From assembly GCF_036884655.1 (NCBI RefSeq), contig NC_088348.1, forward strand, positions 28,681,001 through 28,745,000: a DNA stretch of 64,000 bases. The letters are read 5' to 3'. Within the stretch, counting starts at the first letter, position 1. Each line of letters opens with the position of its first letter. Source of the stretch: Musa acuminata AAA Group. Taxonomy: Eukaryota > Streptophyta > Magnoliopsida > Zingiberales > Musaceae. Shown here piece after piece: positions 29,507-47,672 of the stretch. The translations under genes and the position numbers were made by a program. The notes beneath the pieces are model-generated. The model was not told the origin of the DNA and searched no databases. It saw only the letters and a program-made list of their open reading frames with translations.

Positions 29507-32500
29507 GAGGAGGAGGAGGAGGAGAGGACAGGTTCTGTTAATGTCATGGTTTATGATATAATCAGTAAACCATATCAGTCTGATAACACTGTTATACCAA
29601 AGTACAACAGGATGGCAGAAATGTCAACCTACATTGCACAATGACAAGATGCTTCTTTTTTCATGTCTTCTATTATATTATAAGACAAATCCAAATTAAA
29701 TGCACATTAGTCACAATAATCTTGAAATAAGCAGTGGTCATCATAAATGGAAAACTGTAATCTAAAGAGTTGAAAATACTGGCAAGACCTAATACCTACC
29801 AGGTTACCAAGATGCCAAATGGCAACAAAACTTGCCCCAACTGGAAAAAGGATCATGAAAAATCACCAACTTACCCCATCCACTTCTGTCAGTTGCATCA
29901 CGGCGTTCAACCCTGAATTTTGACAAATGACTTTGAACCTCTCCAACAGTTTGTAACTGTTTTTTGGCAAGTGATTGACTGATTTCAACTGAGCTACAAA
30001 AGGAAGATATAGCATTTATCACATGTAAATTCAAGGCATAGAATTAAAAAAAACAAGACGATAGCTTTTACATCAACTGCAAAGTAGGAAAACCTTGTTA
30101 TAAAAGGAAATCCTCTTAAGCATTTGATTTAGATGTCGCAGAAATAAATACAATAAAAACCAAGAATCCTGTACCTGACAATCCAAATCTATCACTCAAC
30201 TTTCAGTACCTGATATGAGTTCCATAAACATCAACCAACATGGCTATCCTAAACAAAACTATTCCCTATCTCAGTCGAGTCAATTATTGAGAAACAGTGG
30301 TGACCATTGGAGGACTAATGAATCCATGTGATAATTGAGAAAAGCTCTTACAGGTAGTGTGAATTTCTAGCAAAGGCAATTTTAAGCATATGACTAGAAG
30401 AAAGGATGCTAACAGGAAGATCTATCATAAAATTTGCACCGTAAACTCAACAAACCCTATGCTGCATTTGACCAAAGAGTTGAATATAAATAATCATGTT
30501 AGTTTTGTGTCATTTCAAATTTACAAGCTTCACCCAAGACCTGATCAGCTTTGCAAACCTTAAATTGAATGTCGGATGATTCAAGGATATATGGATGTCC
30601 AAGTAGAGATTCATATATTATCATTAGACCTATGCTTCCAGGTAGTGATGAATTGAGGGTTAGCTCAGAAATTAACTTAAAGTACATGGAAGACTGTCCC
30701 AAGTTCACAACACACTGAGCATGCACTTGCGAGGATAAACTGAACCACCTTTATCCATTTTATCCAGCATGCTTCATATGTGATTTCTCTCTACCGACAC
30801 CATATGGTGCATAACCCGATGGCCATTCCCATGACAATCATTTTCTGGTTGTGTCATATTGGCCCTCCAATTGGGCTTCAGGTTAGGCAACAGTTCAGTA
30901 GGTGCCTTGAATACCCTCACTAAAGACAAGAAAGTAGGGTCTAGAACATGACTTCGAGGAGAATAGATGACGTGAACAGAATCAAGAAAAGGGTGCATGG
31001 AGTAGTTTTTTTATTGAACTTTGAACACTTGGATCCTGGGGGAAAGAGGTAAACGAATGAGAAGAACAAGTAGGGGAAGAGAAGGAAAAAAGAAGAAAAG
31101 AAAGAAGAAAGAGGATTCGTCTCAAAACCTTTTGCCATGTTGATTCTAATTGTGCTAATTGTGCTACTGAGTAGTGGGTACCATGTCGAAGCATGATATA
31201 TGATGCAGGTCAGAGTTCAGCATGAAATAATGATGGTACAAATGGTTCTTAAACCATGGATATCAATTTTGATTACAAAATTGGTTATGTTATGAAGGAA
31301 ACAGGAAACATGCCAAAGGGCACTTGATAGGTATCGTAGACAGATTTTCAACCTACACATCTTTAGTCAAGAGCTTGTTTTAGTCATCTAATCATGCCAG
31401 ATGTGTACTTTTCATAGACCTGCCAATTTTTGCTTGGTGGTGCATAATATGTTAATTATAAATTACATACTGTGTCAAAAATCAAATGACATGAGCATTA
31501 TAAGCAATATATAACAATTGAAGAGAACTCAAATAATGATCCAACCAAAAGACAAAATATAGACGTATTCACCAACATAAAGAGTTCACACTAATGTAAT
31601 TGCTCATTCTAGCTGTAATAATTTTCCATTCACATACACGTATGTCATATTATTGTAAACTTTTGCTGGTGCATTCAACATCATGTAATCCATAATACAC
31701 TTTGCACATGTTCCTGAACCACCGCCAATTTCATAAATCTGAATCAATAGATGACATAATCAGCAAGAGTCAGTAGCAAATAAAATCAATAATTAATTTA
31801 TCAAAGAAATGAAGTATATGAACTTTTCTCACACTCTTCTTAAAAGAACTAGCACTAATAATAAGAAATAGAGCAATTGTTTGGTGGAAACACTGCAATA
31901 TGACACACTAGCCAGCAATGAGTTATCAAGTAAGTTACTATAAAAGAAGAGTTTAAGATGAAAAGTTACTATAAAAGTTATCAAGCAAGTTAGTATAAAA
32001 GCTAGGACTAGATGTAAGAGATGCTCAATGACATGACAGTAACTGGAAAATTTTATCTACCTTTAGAGTATTGGCCGGTACCTTAAATAGAGATATTCAC
32101 ATAAAAAGAGTATGCAGAGGCAGAATCTATTTCCTAAAAGCGTTGACGAGTCAACATGCAAACTTATTTTTCTTCATCATACAGTAAGATCAATGGGCTG
32201 TTGGAAATGGTATTCATAAATTGATGGCATTATACTTGAAGGTCTGATGCGTAACTTGAAATGAAGAATAAAATATTTGCCCATACATCCTAAGATCAAG
32301 TCCACAATAAACAGGTCAAAGATAGGAAGCTTTCAGGTTTCAAATAAATCTACATTTTTCTTTATTAGGTCCACTATGATACAAAACCTCATAGCCATTA
32401 CAATCATAATAAGTTGTGAAATGTTCCTTCGATGAGAGGTGTTCAAAATGTGTTTTTTCTAATTCCCCCACTCGAGCACACAAAAAAGTAAGGAAGGGCA

Positions 32501-35500
32501 CCCTCTCTTCACACATGCACAAGTGCATGCCTGTTTGCTTGACCATGCATATGTACATGTATGCGTCAATCATACCCACATTTACATCCACATCCAATGA
32601 AAAAAATTTGAAGATAGATAAAACAGAAAAATATATACCTAGACATGCAGATGGGCAGATGAATCAGACTCATGTTGAATTTTCAACAATCCAACCAAAA
32701 CAATTTTGCAAATAACATTTTGATATTGAGGGGTACAATGGAGCATAAAAACTAAGTCCTAGCAATTAAAATGCATAAACAGGTCATGCTAATTTAACTA
32801 ACATGAGAGCAACTCACCATCTACACATGATCGTCCTTACGTTTTCTGGTATAGGATCTGAAAGACAGATCCAATGAACATAGTTTTTTTCTTGATAATA
32901 ACTAAATTTTAACAGTTAACAGCTGTCATTGTTGATAATAACTAAGTTAATGCATTGTATCCAAGACAATATCAGAATCTAATAATTAAATTTTAAATAT
33001 GATGCTTTATTTTTTTATTCATGTGTTTTTTAGCTAATCTATCATTCCATTTTTCATAATTCTGAATTTTTTAAAGCTTAGTGAAAATCAGAAATAACAT
33101 ATTATGACCCACAATTCAATTCATGATCTGGTCCAACCTAAGGCCTTTTATAATTAACAATATGATCCCTGTCCTAACAATGTTAATCAAAGATACTGTG
33201 ATGAAACATCGGCTTGCCTATCTGGCAATCAACTACAACAAACTGCATGTCTGGTAATCTATGTTGCTCAACTTAGGTTCATTTTAAAAAGAAAAGTCAT
33301 CCACAAACTAAGCAGATCTGTCCATAAATCAAGTAAACTAGAAGAAAAACCCTGTCAATAAAACATATGGAAACAGGTGCATTGACATGTACCGTTAGTG
33401 GAATTGAAAGGTTGGCTGTGCGCATAATTGCTTCAGCAATTCCATATGCATACCAAGGCTGCATATAAATAGCCAGGATCAATAAAAGAAGTTTTTAGAT
33501 TAGATATATTGTAGTTTACAGAAAAAATTCAATTCATCAATCAAAATTCAAGGTAGATAACAGATCTGACAATATAATATTATAAGTACACTTTATCAGG
33601 CACTTCTTTCCAAGCTAATTAATGTAATGGCTTATGAAGACTGCTATTTATCCAGTCTATAATAATCCTTCAAACTATTTTATGAACATACTTTTAGATC
33701 TGAATTGTGATAGGGAGGACTGCTGGACAATAAGACTGATAATGCAGGGTCTAGGAAGGATCAATGTTTATAATCTTACCCCTACAAGTAGAAAGCATGT
33801 TTCCACAGGTTGAACTCTGGTCACCTAAATCTACCAAGACACCAAACTCCATCTGTCATTAAGACAACTTTAAGGAAGATAAATTTTGAGAACTAAAATT
33901 CAGATGAGTTATGTTTAAAGCCTAGGAATCTCAAGGAGTTGACACAATAAAAACAACGATTTGCAGCTTCATTGTAATCAGAATAAGGAAGTAGCTAAAG
34001 AAAATTCAACCAGTTTCTAATCGGGATGTCAAATCAAAGAACCTTGATTTTCAGTCCAATGCTTGGGGATCACCAGAATAATGTCTAAACCCAATGATTT
34101 TACCAAGCAGATATAAAGTTGTCTCCAATATTGGGCCCTCTTCCTCCGGCAATTATTCTTCTTTTTCTTCTTCCATTTCTACCTTTATGGATTTCCATAT
34201 CTGGCATCCACCAATGACCCCTACATTAACCAATAGCTAACATAACAACAACCTCTGTGAATACAACCAGATGCACAGTGGCGAGCTTAGAGGCATTGCA
34301 GGGTGGGCAGCAAGGCTCGGCACAGAGAAGCAGTGGAAAACCATTGCATGACCTGATCTTGCTAGATAATCTCCCATAACAGAGAACAGGCACAGAAAAC
34401 TTGGTGAAACGTTTCATTTATTTCCTATCTTACGTCTTCTATCATTGTTCCTGCTCTTTGAAATCTGAGTTCAGTACTGTTAACTGTTAGGAGGCCCTCT
34501 GATTTAAATGGCTTTCTTTATGAATTTTCCAACTTAACTGCATGTTGCTATTAGACCTGATAGAAATCCCTGAGTGGTATCAATATGAGTGCTACTGCAA
34601 GTATGGCCTATTGTTTTCACAAGAATTTTCTTTTCACAAAGAGTTGTCCACTAACTTTGTCGAAGATATCCTCAGCCCTTGTGGCGGCAGACCATTTTAG
34701 CAGTGGCCTAGTGATAGTAAACCATTAGTTTCATGAAAAGCCTCACCCACCATGAGCTTTGGCCAACAGTAATGGTCTACTATTGTGCTCCATGAAATGA
34801 CTTGAAGGACAATGATCAAGGGAGGCAACAAATCTTCAAACAGTAGATAATTTGTAACAACTCTTATGAGTAGTAGAGGTTGATTATAGCAACCTACATA
34901 AGAACAATAATCACTGCTATTGTGCCAGCTTCAATGTCAGTGAAAGAAGTGAAATATGCGAAGTGCTTTACAATTTCTTCAGAAAAAAGTGCTAAATTAT
35001 TTTCTCCAGAGAGCTTAATTAACCTATTATTCCATCACACTTTGATTACTTTCTAACTCACCCCATTGTACATCGAATTGGTGATTCGGGACTGTGCAGT
35101 TGATATAATTTCTTTGTTACTTTTCAATTAACAAAATTGTTGTTTGATTGAGGGTTGATTCAAGTAGAAAATGGATTTGAGGAGAAAAGATTAGTTAGTG
35201 GATTCAGAATGAAATGAACTTATGCATATACATAGACACAGACATATGCATATACATATGGGTATATATATGTACACATACATCTCTGTGTGTGTGTGTG
35301 TGTGACCTATTCTTCATTTGTACGAAAACAGATGAATATTTTCATGGAATCAACATAGGTTGAAGGAGTTAGGTTAAATTAATCCTTCTTTAGCTTTATT
35401 TGACGTACTAATTGTTTTTGTTTAGCTCTCCCTTTTTGCTATCCATAAACAGCATAAACTAACTTAAAGTGATCATCTCCATCAAATTATGGGTCAAGCA

Positions 35501-38500
35501 CAATCAATTTCAAGTTGAAACATTTATCTTTCCTTTTTCTCTTTGATTTTGTTTGAATATATTTCAATTATTCAAACCAAATGCATTAATCTTTGTTAGT
35601 TGTTTCCTATGTATCCTACATTTGAAGCTTGCATTTTCTTTTTTCATCATGGAACCATAGAATAAGCATAAAGAGAAAGAGTAGGGCAGATAGTGCTGAA
35701 CTTTTTCTGGAAGGAGGAATCTTATGTCATAATTTCAGAGTAACTGATTTTGAACCACCAGTATGGCATATCTAGATATTGAATGTTCATTCTCATTTAA
35801 ACATTCATAAGAAAACCTTAAGCATGGACTATGGTTGGGTGTTATACGAAATTTGTCTTTGTCTCATGATCCACCATGTGTGCAATGCATAAACAAGTAA
35901 CTAGTATATAATTATCCATATATAAATGCGTAGTTGTAAATATACCAAGCTTTTTAAATAGAGAATATCAAAAAAGAATCAAACATTATGGTACAGGAGG
36001 TTACCATGCATTGGAAGTTCAATAAAAGAACATGGATTTTAACTATGTTTACATTGTGTGCATAACTCCAATCAGAGATTACCATGACCCAAGCAAAAAG
36101 ATGATTATTGCATTAGGAACAAATCTTAATGCAATAACATAACAATGTACAACAAAATCATATTCCGAAGGGTATCATAATTAGCTCAATCTGCTAAATT
36201 CATATAAGCAGCCTCCAAAAAGATAGCTTCTATTCTTGAGGGAGTTGTTATCACTTATCATAATGAGTGAAAGAGAGAACGCAAATGGAGCTTTGATATT
36301 TGAATTTTAAGATAAAATGTCTGCAAATTAACCCAAGAGAGCAAGTTAAAGAAGGAAAGGTAGTTGCATAACTGGATTAGTTTTCATAAGGAGCAGAGTA
36401 CAAAGAAGTATTTAAGTAATATTCCAACTAGTGATCAGGAAAAGATTTTCCTCTCAACATATTTAACTGACAATAGATGGATATTCTTCAATAATTATTT
36501 ATAAATATTATTCAAAAAGACAACCCTTGGCACCATAGTAAGATTGCACTTTGTGACATAAATGACATGGACTTGAGCCATTGAAACAGCCACTAAATTT
36601 GAGAGTTAAGGTTACATATGTTTGCTCTGCCTAGACATCACAATTAGAAGCCTTGTGCACTGAAATACCCTATATGTAGATATTAGTCATAAGTAGTTGC
36701 TAATTAGAAGCCTGCAACTTGTCCAGTTAGCTAACTAACAATATTAGCTTGATGCTTACAATCTTTGCGTAGACCTTTCACAAATAACCATAGAGAGTCA
36801 TATACCACCACTATCTAGCTAACTTTAGGTGCCTCGTTTCATTTTTTCTCATCCAAAAATATGAGAAACTATTATTCACAATAACATACAAAAACAAAAA
36901 TCAACTTATAAATAAGTTGTTCATAAAACAAGGGAACAAATATTTCACAATATCCGACTTCTAAAGAAAATGAAGTTACATGTTAAGAGACAACGAACAA
37001 GTGGAAAAAAGAAAACTACCTTAAAAAGCTCCACAGGAGTAAACCAAGAAATTTCATGCTGTTTGTAAAGGTTACTCAGACGTTGGCGGTAAGCAACCCT
37101 TCCTGTGGAAAAAAAAAAGAAAGTTCATAATAAAGACATTATAAAAACATATAGGTGCCTTAACTAAAGTATCATTACTATAATTTGTTTTTTGCTTCAG
37201 TAATATTTTTTGGTGAAGTTTAGAGCAGTAGACTTGCAACTCAACAGCAAACTGCAAAGTCAAAAGCACATACTATATGTCTTAAGTGATAGAACCTTGG
37301 TTGAAAACTTTCTACCCAAAATGAAAAAGATTAAAAGCAAAAGGCACCAATTTGAGGAAGATAAAAGAATTAAGGCACTGCATTGCCCAAATAAAATCAA
37401 TATAGCATTTCCTGCTAAAGTTTCAATCATGCACTTTATGAAGTCCCACAAGAATATTCCTATAAAGAAGAAACTAAGCAGACAATAAAGACAGCTCTTA
37501 TGTTTTAGAAACTCCACTTAAGAAATGATCTGAAATGTTCAAATTTGAACACAAGAATTATAGTTTACACCACCCCAAACAAGGTGTAAACTGCTAAAAA
37601 TTCAACAAGCTAGATATTATTCAATATGAAAGGAATACATATATACAGCAATTATTCAATACATATTGTACAAGCCATTAGTGTGATGGTGATCATGCAA
37701 CAATCAGGTATAGAAGTGGCTGATGATACAAAGCTTAATTGCAGTGTAGAGAAAGATAACAGACACATTTTTCATGATAAGGCTACAGGCAAGTTTTCAG
37801 TTTACAACCCTTTAGAGAATACACCAGAAGCTAGCATGAGGGAGAGAGATTAAACAGATAAACGTTCTTTATGATCGTTTGGAAGATATCATAATAATCT
37901 TAAAGATGACGACAAATAACATAAAGAATAAAGTGGCCAAAACTTCAGTCTCTTTTTGCAAATGACAGTAAATCCATAAAACATGCCTACAGCTTGCAAC
38001 AATGCTTAATATAACAAACCAGTCATCCTAACAAGTACAAAACAATCACATATCACCATCATATACAAACCACACAAACACAGTGTGCTACATGCGTTAA
38101 GGTACATAATCAACGAAGGATCAAGGAAAGCATTTCAATATTCATTTCGATAACTCGACAAAACCATTGACATTTTCTTGCTAACGAGAATAATTCAGAC
38201 GAACAACGCTAACCACATGTTTGCAACAATGTCTAACCGAAGACGAATACTATAATAACAAACGCAAACATCTCACTTGAACCAGTTCATTATACAAGTC
38301 AAACCCTATAAGCCTCATTTGCGTTTCGTACCTTGGAGCTGATTGAACCTGATGCTCGACTCGAGCTGCCCGACAGATCCCGACATCTTGGAGAAGTAGC
38401 CATGGTTGGGATCGTACAATGCAGAGCGTATGAAGTCGCGGACCTGCGAAATCAATCGGCTCTGAATTGTGGTCACAAATAGAAACGCGAAAGAGAGGGC

Positions 38501-38721
38501 AAAGACCTCGAAGGAGCACTCACAAGGATGGGCTTATCGCCAACGATGTCGGTGGACAAGAAGCACTGCAAATGCCACCGGAAATGCCTCTTGTAAACGA
38601 CTGCAGGAATTGGGAAAAGGAAAAGAAAGGGTCGTTAACATCAAGAACGACATGCGAGCGGAGAGAGAGAGAGAGAGAGAGAGAGAGTACCTTTGGCTGC
38701 TCGGAGCGAAGAAAACGTCAT
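18009..38721 (-). CDS. MidA / NDUFAF7-type (DUF185) SAM-dependent methyltransferase, probably mitochondrial
   Basis: Fourteen exons in transcript order: 38691-38721, 38524-38600, 38332-38443, 37020-37102, 33393-33458, 31638-31738, 29875-29993, 28144-28184, 27549-27637, 23829-24009, 23594-23710, 22307-22351, 19573-19704, 18009-18143. Sum 1329 nt, 442 residues. The glycine-rich SAM-binding motif IYEIGGGSGTCAK is at about residues 124-136. Other family blocks are WVIMLEVLDNLPHDLVY, FPKPRRSWIPTGCL, ALPKMSLIASDFSYLPE, DIFFPTDFWLLERIDHYCSG and the C-terminal AFMDEFGLPSKTRTRDGY. The N-terminus MTFSSLRAAKVVYKRHFRW is basic and Ser-rich, which fits a mitochondrial presequence. Known role of the family: NDUFAF7 dimethylates an arginine of the complex I NDUFS2 subunit during assembly; whether this plant paralogue does so is inference. 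The exon 10 acceptor was chosen from frame. No break seen. Confidence 0.93.
20150..20194. repeat. (AG)n microsatellite
   Basis: GA/GAGAGA run with one-base interruptions in intron 12 of the methyltransferase gene. Confidence 0.9.
22173..22319 (-). repeat. Partial duplication of an exon end and its splice donor
   Basis: The end of exon 12 (LDAK) with its donor, read as TTGATGCAAAGGTATAGATG on the - strand (about 22299-22318), is repeated downstream at 22173-22197 with the same donor. A third fragment lies at 22201-22212. This could serve as a decoy splice donor. Confidence 0.7.
24010..27548 (-). other. Methyltransferase intron 9, with a GGTAC-type repeat
   Basis: A 3.5-kb intron. About 25170-25700 is a repeat with ends AGGGTTGTACC and (on the - strand) AGGGTTTACC and many GGTAC/GATACACCG words, related to the MITEs at 2974 and 8635. 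Its middle (25480-25575) is a CTT/CCT tract. Elsewhere in the intron I recognise nothing. Confidence 0.6.
29460..29525. repeat. (AG)n followed by (AGG)n microsatellite
   Basis: About 21 AG units run into about seven GAG/AGG units in methyltransferase intron 7. Confidence 0.95.
33459..37019 (-). other. Methyltransferase intron 4
   Basis: A 3.6-kb AT-rich intron. A TA/CA/TG-rich patch with (TG)9 lies at 35230-35304. No transposon ends or coding segments recognised. Confidence 0.6.
38661..38688. repeat. (AG)n tract in methyltransferase intron 1, next to the splice donor
   Basis: A GAGAGA run ends directly at the exon 1 donor: on the - strand the intron starts GTACTCTCTCTCTC. Length polymorphism here would sit beside a splice site. 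Confidence 0.85.
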
Positions 38722-39742
38722 GATGAGAGCGAGCGGAACCGGTGGTCGGGTCGGAGGTTTATTTAACGTTTGAACGGATCGAAGGTGGGTTTGTTTAGAA
38801 AATTGCATTTACATCCCTCACAAATCAGTTATTTTCGTATTTATCCATCTAAATTTAGTTTTGGATCATTTAGTGTTGTCTGTCAATTGACCATCGTTTG
38901 AAGACTGGATTCATTAATAGTTAATGTAGTTCTTTAAAATTTGTTTGATGAAGTTTCAAACCTCTAAAAATCTCTAATTAATAATATTATCTATTGAAAA
39001 CTGAATCAAGATTGGTATGGCGCTCAGATTTTTTGGCAATATTTTGAGAGGTATGTATACATTAATAATATTTAAATCGTAACCGCGGTTGGAAGTGCCA
39101 ACCGTTCATATTCACGTGTAACTCAGTGTAGGATTATTTCTCGCTCTCATTGAACAATTTGGGAACATGCGCGTCACGTGCGTTTGATCATTCGATTGGG
39201 CGATAAAACCATTGTATCATTCACGCCAATGACGACCCGTAGGCAAAGCATGTAACTCTATCTCAGCACCAGTCGACGACCAGAATAACAACCAAACGAG
39301 AAATTAAGATCGAAGTCTACTGACACAAGACGCAGAAATGTCGAGATTTGGACAAACGGCTGTTGAAGTGATGTTGGATGCTCAGCCACACAGCATTTAA
39401 TTTGACACTACGTGTTTCGACCAAACATAAGTTCACTCGGATCGCACTTCCATACCACCCAGCAATAAACGATAAATGCAACCAGCAAGACTATTGTCAA
39501 TTCAAAATAAATCGACTTCCATATCAGTGAGTCCGGAAGCAAATTACACGGTTCAGCCTCACATTCAGCTGAATAATTAACATCTAAAACAAAAACTGGG
39601 CATGTATGTAATGCCCAGGCTAGAGTCTGGGAGGCAATTATGAAAAAGATGTCGCATCAAAACATTTATTCGTGATGAAAATAAAGAGAAAGCAATGGTC
39701 CGAAGAACGGCCGGAGAACAGCAAGTCGGGGAAGCAATCGAA
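38722..39742. other. Methyltransferase promoter / GAPDH 3' flank
   Basis: No TATA box is obvious upstream of the methyltransferase ATG at 38721. The rest holds the probable GAPDH 3' UTR (towards 39743). No gene seen. Confidence 0.5.
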
Positions 39743-43530
<3,788 letters not shown>

Positions 43531-43621
43531 GGCGATCGCAAATGAGATCCGAGAAAACAGAGAAATGAGGCGTCAGAAGAAGAGAAATGGAGGCGGAATG
43601 GGAGGGGCCGTAAGCCGTCTC

Positions 43622-43630
43622 TCTTATATA
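43622..43630 (-). promoter_or_regulatory. TATA box of the GAPDH gene
   Basis: On the - strand the sequence reads CCTATATAAGAG, about 95 bp upstream of the ATG at 43530. This is a normal position for a plant TATA box given a short 5' UTR. Confidence 0.6.
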
Positions 43631-43639
43631 GGCGAAGGA

Positions 43640-45900
43640 GAAGTCGCCAACTAGGGTTTCTCTAGAATAATCCGATGGAAAACGCTTCAATTAATGACGG
43701 ATTCGTTCCCATCGGAAAGAAGAGAACCGCCGGATGACGAGTGATCATTTGTCTTATGATTCGTGCAAAAAAGATGCATTGCGGTGTACCTTGGATTTCA
43801 TTTAACTAAACTCGTCAGTTGATCAACCGCCGATGACGGAAAGATACTTCTGCTACCCGACCAGTGAGAAGAGGGAGACAAGATGGGCTTAAAAGTTCCG
43901 GCGGCAGGGGGGATGATGTGACTCGCTCGTGATCCGTGACGAGGCTGACACGTGACCCTTCACGCGCGTCTGCCCGCGCGACCAAAAGGCGCTCGCGGTA
44001 AGCTGACGCCCCTGGTTCTAGCGATAATTTACGGTGAATGCCACAAAAAAGATCTTCCAATTCTGGCTGGCGCCCGATGTATTCATTTCTCTTTGTTTTT
44101 GGAAGTCAAGTATTTCCAGAAAGATTTAACATTCAATTCAAAGTGAGAATGATACCGAGGAATATTCCGTTAAAGAAGCGTCTCGACATATGAATAATAA
44201 TAAACAATGTACTTGGGCATGGCAACTACCCACTGCGACAAATAATATCCACGACAGTCCATCGACCTCATCTTCGCCGCTTAGGGAATCTCGGTTCTTC
44301 GCCTCACGCCATCGGATGTGGTGGGTGCCCGTCTCCGTTGGGGAAAGGCTCATGCCACGGCAAAGGCCGAATCACGTTCTCATCCACGTTGACGTCTGTA
44401 CTGCCCTTTGGGTTGACATGTCATTGATCCGTGTTAGGTTGGACACGTCGACGTCCACATCATCATCATCCAGGTGGGCTTCAGCATTGGAAGTGATTTG
44501 TTTATGGAACTTTATGATCAGTAACTTACAATTAAGAGTATTTCCGTGCAGTCTTGGATTGTTTGAGGAGCCAACTAAAGTTTGTACGTTTACGATTCAG
44601 TCGTAGGTTAATTTGATCGTGGGAGGGTTAGTTGGATTTGTCACTTAGTCGAGAAAGTGTGATTCTCTATGTTTTTTATTGTAAAGGATCAGACCAAAAG
44701 AAAACTTAACCGTGCATACGCAGAACAACAATTACGGAAACATATAGGATTAAGTTATCATTTATTGTTATAACTATGATAGAGAATTTATATAATTTAA
44801 AGAGGAAAGGAAAAAATAAAGGATGCTTGAACAACTAAGATAGAGGAGCATCAATGAACATGAGGCTAAGGCAATTATTAGAACTGAAAAGAAAATAAAT
44901 TTGATTTTTTTTTTCATTCTAGAAGCATTAGTCATGGTATATGTTAGTTGAGGACTAAATCTTTATTGTGTTCTCTCTTTAAGGCATAGTCTTACTTTCG
45001 CGTTTATTGTAAGGTCATGATTGATAAATAATCCAGTAAAATTATATCGGGATATATAACAATAAAAATCCTTCCAATATTTAAATTAATATTAGGTTCA
45101 AATGATTCAAAAAATTTATAAGTTCTCTATTAACGATACACCTCGAGGGATTTTACGGTGCATTAGAGCTATTTATGAAATTGAAATCTTGATAATTATC
45201 AAAAAAATTATATAAATTATTTGGTTATTAATGAGCCATATGATCGTGTGTTTGAAGCATCAAAGTAATAGTTATGGGATAATGACAAGTCTTGTGATCA
45301 TACTATTAAATGTTATTCTGATCGAATAAGTTGCCCTATCAGCATAGAGTCAACATACTTGTCGATGTTATACTACAAATCTTATAGAATTAAAACTTAG
45401 GTAATATGTCAATCACAAGGGTGTGACAGTGTCACTAGGCTACCTATATGTCATACCTTTATATCATTTGCTCGCTCCCAATATGTTATTACAATAATTA
45501 AATGGGTGGGGATATAATGTTTTATTTGGTTGGTTGTTATTCATGTCACTCAGGTCTAAGGTGATGCTTTTTGGCTAAGGTTATCAACTTCTATTTGTCG
45601 AGACCCCAATGTTATTCGATGGATGGAATTGTCTCGAAGAACCTTTCGTCGGTGGGCTCAATTACAATGGACGCTTTATGGTTGAATTTTATTGTATTAT
45701 CATTAAGTGATACTTCATGATCTAATTCGACCACATCATTACGGATGATCTATGTTCATATTCTACCATTCATCAAAATGGGATACTTTATAATCAGATT
45801 CGATCGTATTCGAGAATATTCTTATAATTTTTTCTGATGCAGTTTAGTGATCGACCCGAGCTGCCTTTTGTTCATGACATAACCAATGACATCGATAATA
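43640..45900. other. GAPDH upstream region, no gene recognised
   Basis: 43640-44600 is GC-richer, with a CATCATCATCATC run at 44459. 44640-45840 is AT-rich. Several short open frames (for example 44190-44606) have no recognisable protein. Confidence 0.5.
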
Positions 45901-45911
45901 TTCCTCAAAAA

Positions 45912-45946
<35 letters not shown>

Positions 45947-46029
45947 AATAAAGTCCATGACATTGCCAACAAGACCATAAGCATCCCCTTTGTTCTTGTT
46001 AGCCTACGGTAAAAAGTTTGACTCACCTA

Positions 46030-47340
46030 ACACGGCAGATAAAGAAATATCAAAAGTATATGATTTAATTAAAGTATTTTTCTATGCATGTGACATCTAT
46101 GCCTAGGATAAAAAAAAAAAAAAAAGGCATATGTCAAAAGCAACCAATGCATCCCCTTTACATGTGATATATTTGCTTAGGATAAAGTAAAAATATTCCT
46201 ATGAAAATTCAAAGTGTTACATTCCTCTAGAAAAGAAAAAACATATGAAATGCTTGATCCAACTAACTAGGTTTAAAGCTTCCTCTTTGATGTGTTTGCT
46301 AGGACACAAAAATTCAAAGTACCTAATGTGACAAAATCATCCTCTTTGCTTATGATGCATCCATTTAGGATAAGAAAACATATGAATGGTCCAACTAAAT
46401 AAAAACACCTATTTTGAATAAAATCATCCAAAACATCTAATATAATCAAATCATCTACTTGCATTTGATGCATTTGCCCAATATAAAAAAGACATTTAAA
46501 ATGTGATCCCAAAGTATCCCATTTGCACGTGATATGTCTATTTAGGAAAAAAAATTAAAGTATTCTACATGGCCATAGTTTGCCATTTGTGAGTGAAAAA
46601 AACAAACAAAAAACTTGTAAAGTATTTAATATGATCGTTTAGCTTGAAAGCATCACTTTTGCATATGATACTTTTATATAAGATAAAAAAATATATTAAA
46701 ATACTCGATGTGATTAAAGTGTCACCTTCGTAAGTAAAAAAAAAAAATCATATAATGCAACTAAATTGAGCACTTTGCGCATGCTATATTTGTATGAAAT
46801 AAAAAATAACTAAAGTGTATTCTTTTTGCACATGAAGTGTGCACCTCGATTAAATAAGTATCTTGAATATCTTATATAATCATAACATCCTCTATATACC
46901 TGATACATCCACCTAAGATAAATAAGTATCTGAAATCTTTGATATGATCAAAATATCCCTTTATGTATGATCTATTTGCTTAGGATAAAAAAAATTTAAA
47001 GAATCTGACATGATTAAAGTGCCACCTTAAATGTGATCAAACTATCATCTTTTGTATAAGATACATCCACTTAGTAAAAAAAAGACATCATACCTCCTAT
47101 AAAAATATCCTATTTATATGTGATCTTTTGTGTACGACAAATCCACTGAGTAGAAAAAAGATATCATACCTCCTGTAAAAGTATCCTATTTGTGTGTGAT
47201 GTGTTTGCTTGGGAAAAAAAAGTAAAATCTAAACCACCTAATGCAAATAAAGTATTCTTGGTAAAAATATCTTATATGACTTACACTACTAAAGCATCCC
47301 CTTCTACATGCTAGCCTATGACCAGAAATAATATAACTTA
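46030..47340. repeat. Degenerate ~70-bp tandem repeat array, copy 1
   Basis: The theme CATTTGCATGTGAT, then CCTAGGATAAAAAA, then AAAGTATCC recurs roughly every 60-78 bp, strongly diverged. It lies directly upstream of the F-box pseudogene. Open frames across it are by-products of the repeat. Confidence 0.8.
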
Positions 47341-47672
47341 ATAATCTTAGAATATAGGTAATACGTCCTAAAATTTATATTATGCTATATGACAGATAAG
47401 CTTGTACCCCAAGCACGATAGAAAGTAAATGATATAACTATTATATTTAGTTAATTATGACAAGATATATGAAGTCTAATCAATACATATAGAATATGTC
47501 ACATTAGATTTTCAAATAGTCTAATAGATATACTATATTAGCATATCATCTAAAGAGAATAACTCACTATATAAGGAAACCTCTACCAAATTTATGTTGG
47601 AGTTGACTTGGGTACGAGAAAGCTATAAATATAGAGGAATAGAGGGTAAAAAATCTTTATCTTCTCCATATT

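Noticed and set aside
44190..44606. 138-codon ORF upstream of GAPDH
   Set aside because: No recognisable domain, no homologous frame in the duplication, and composition like the surrounding spacer.
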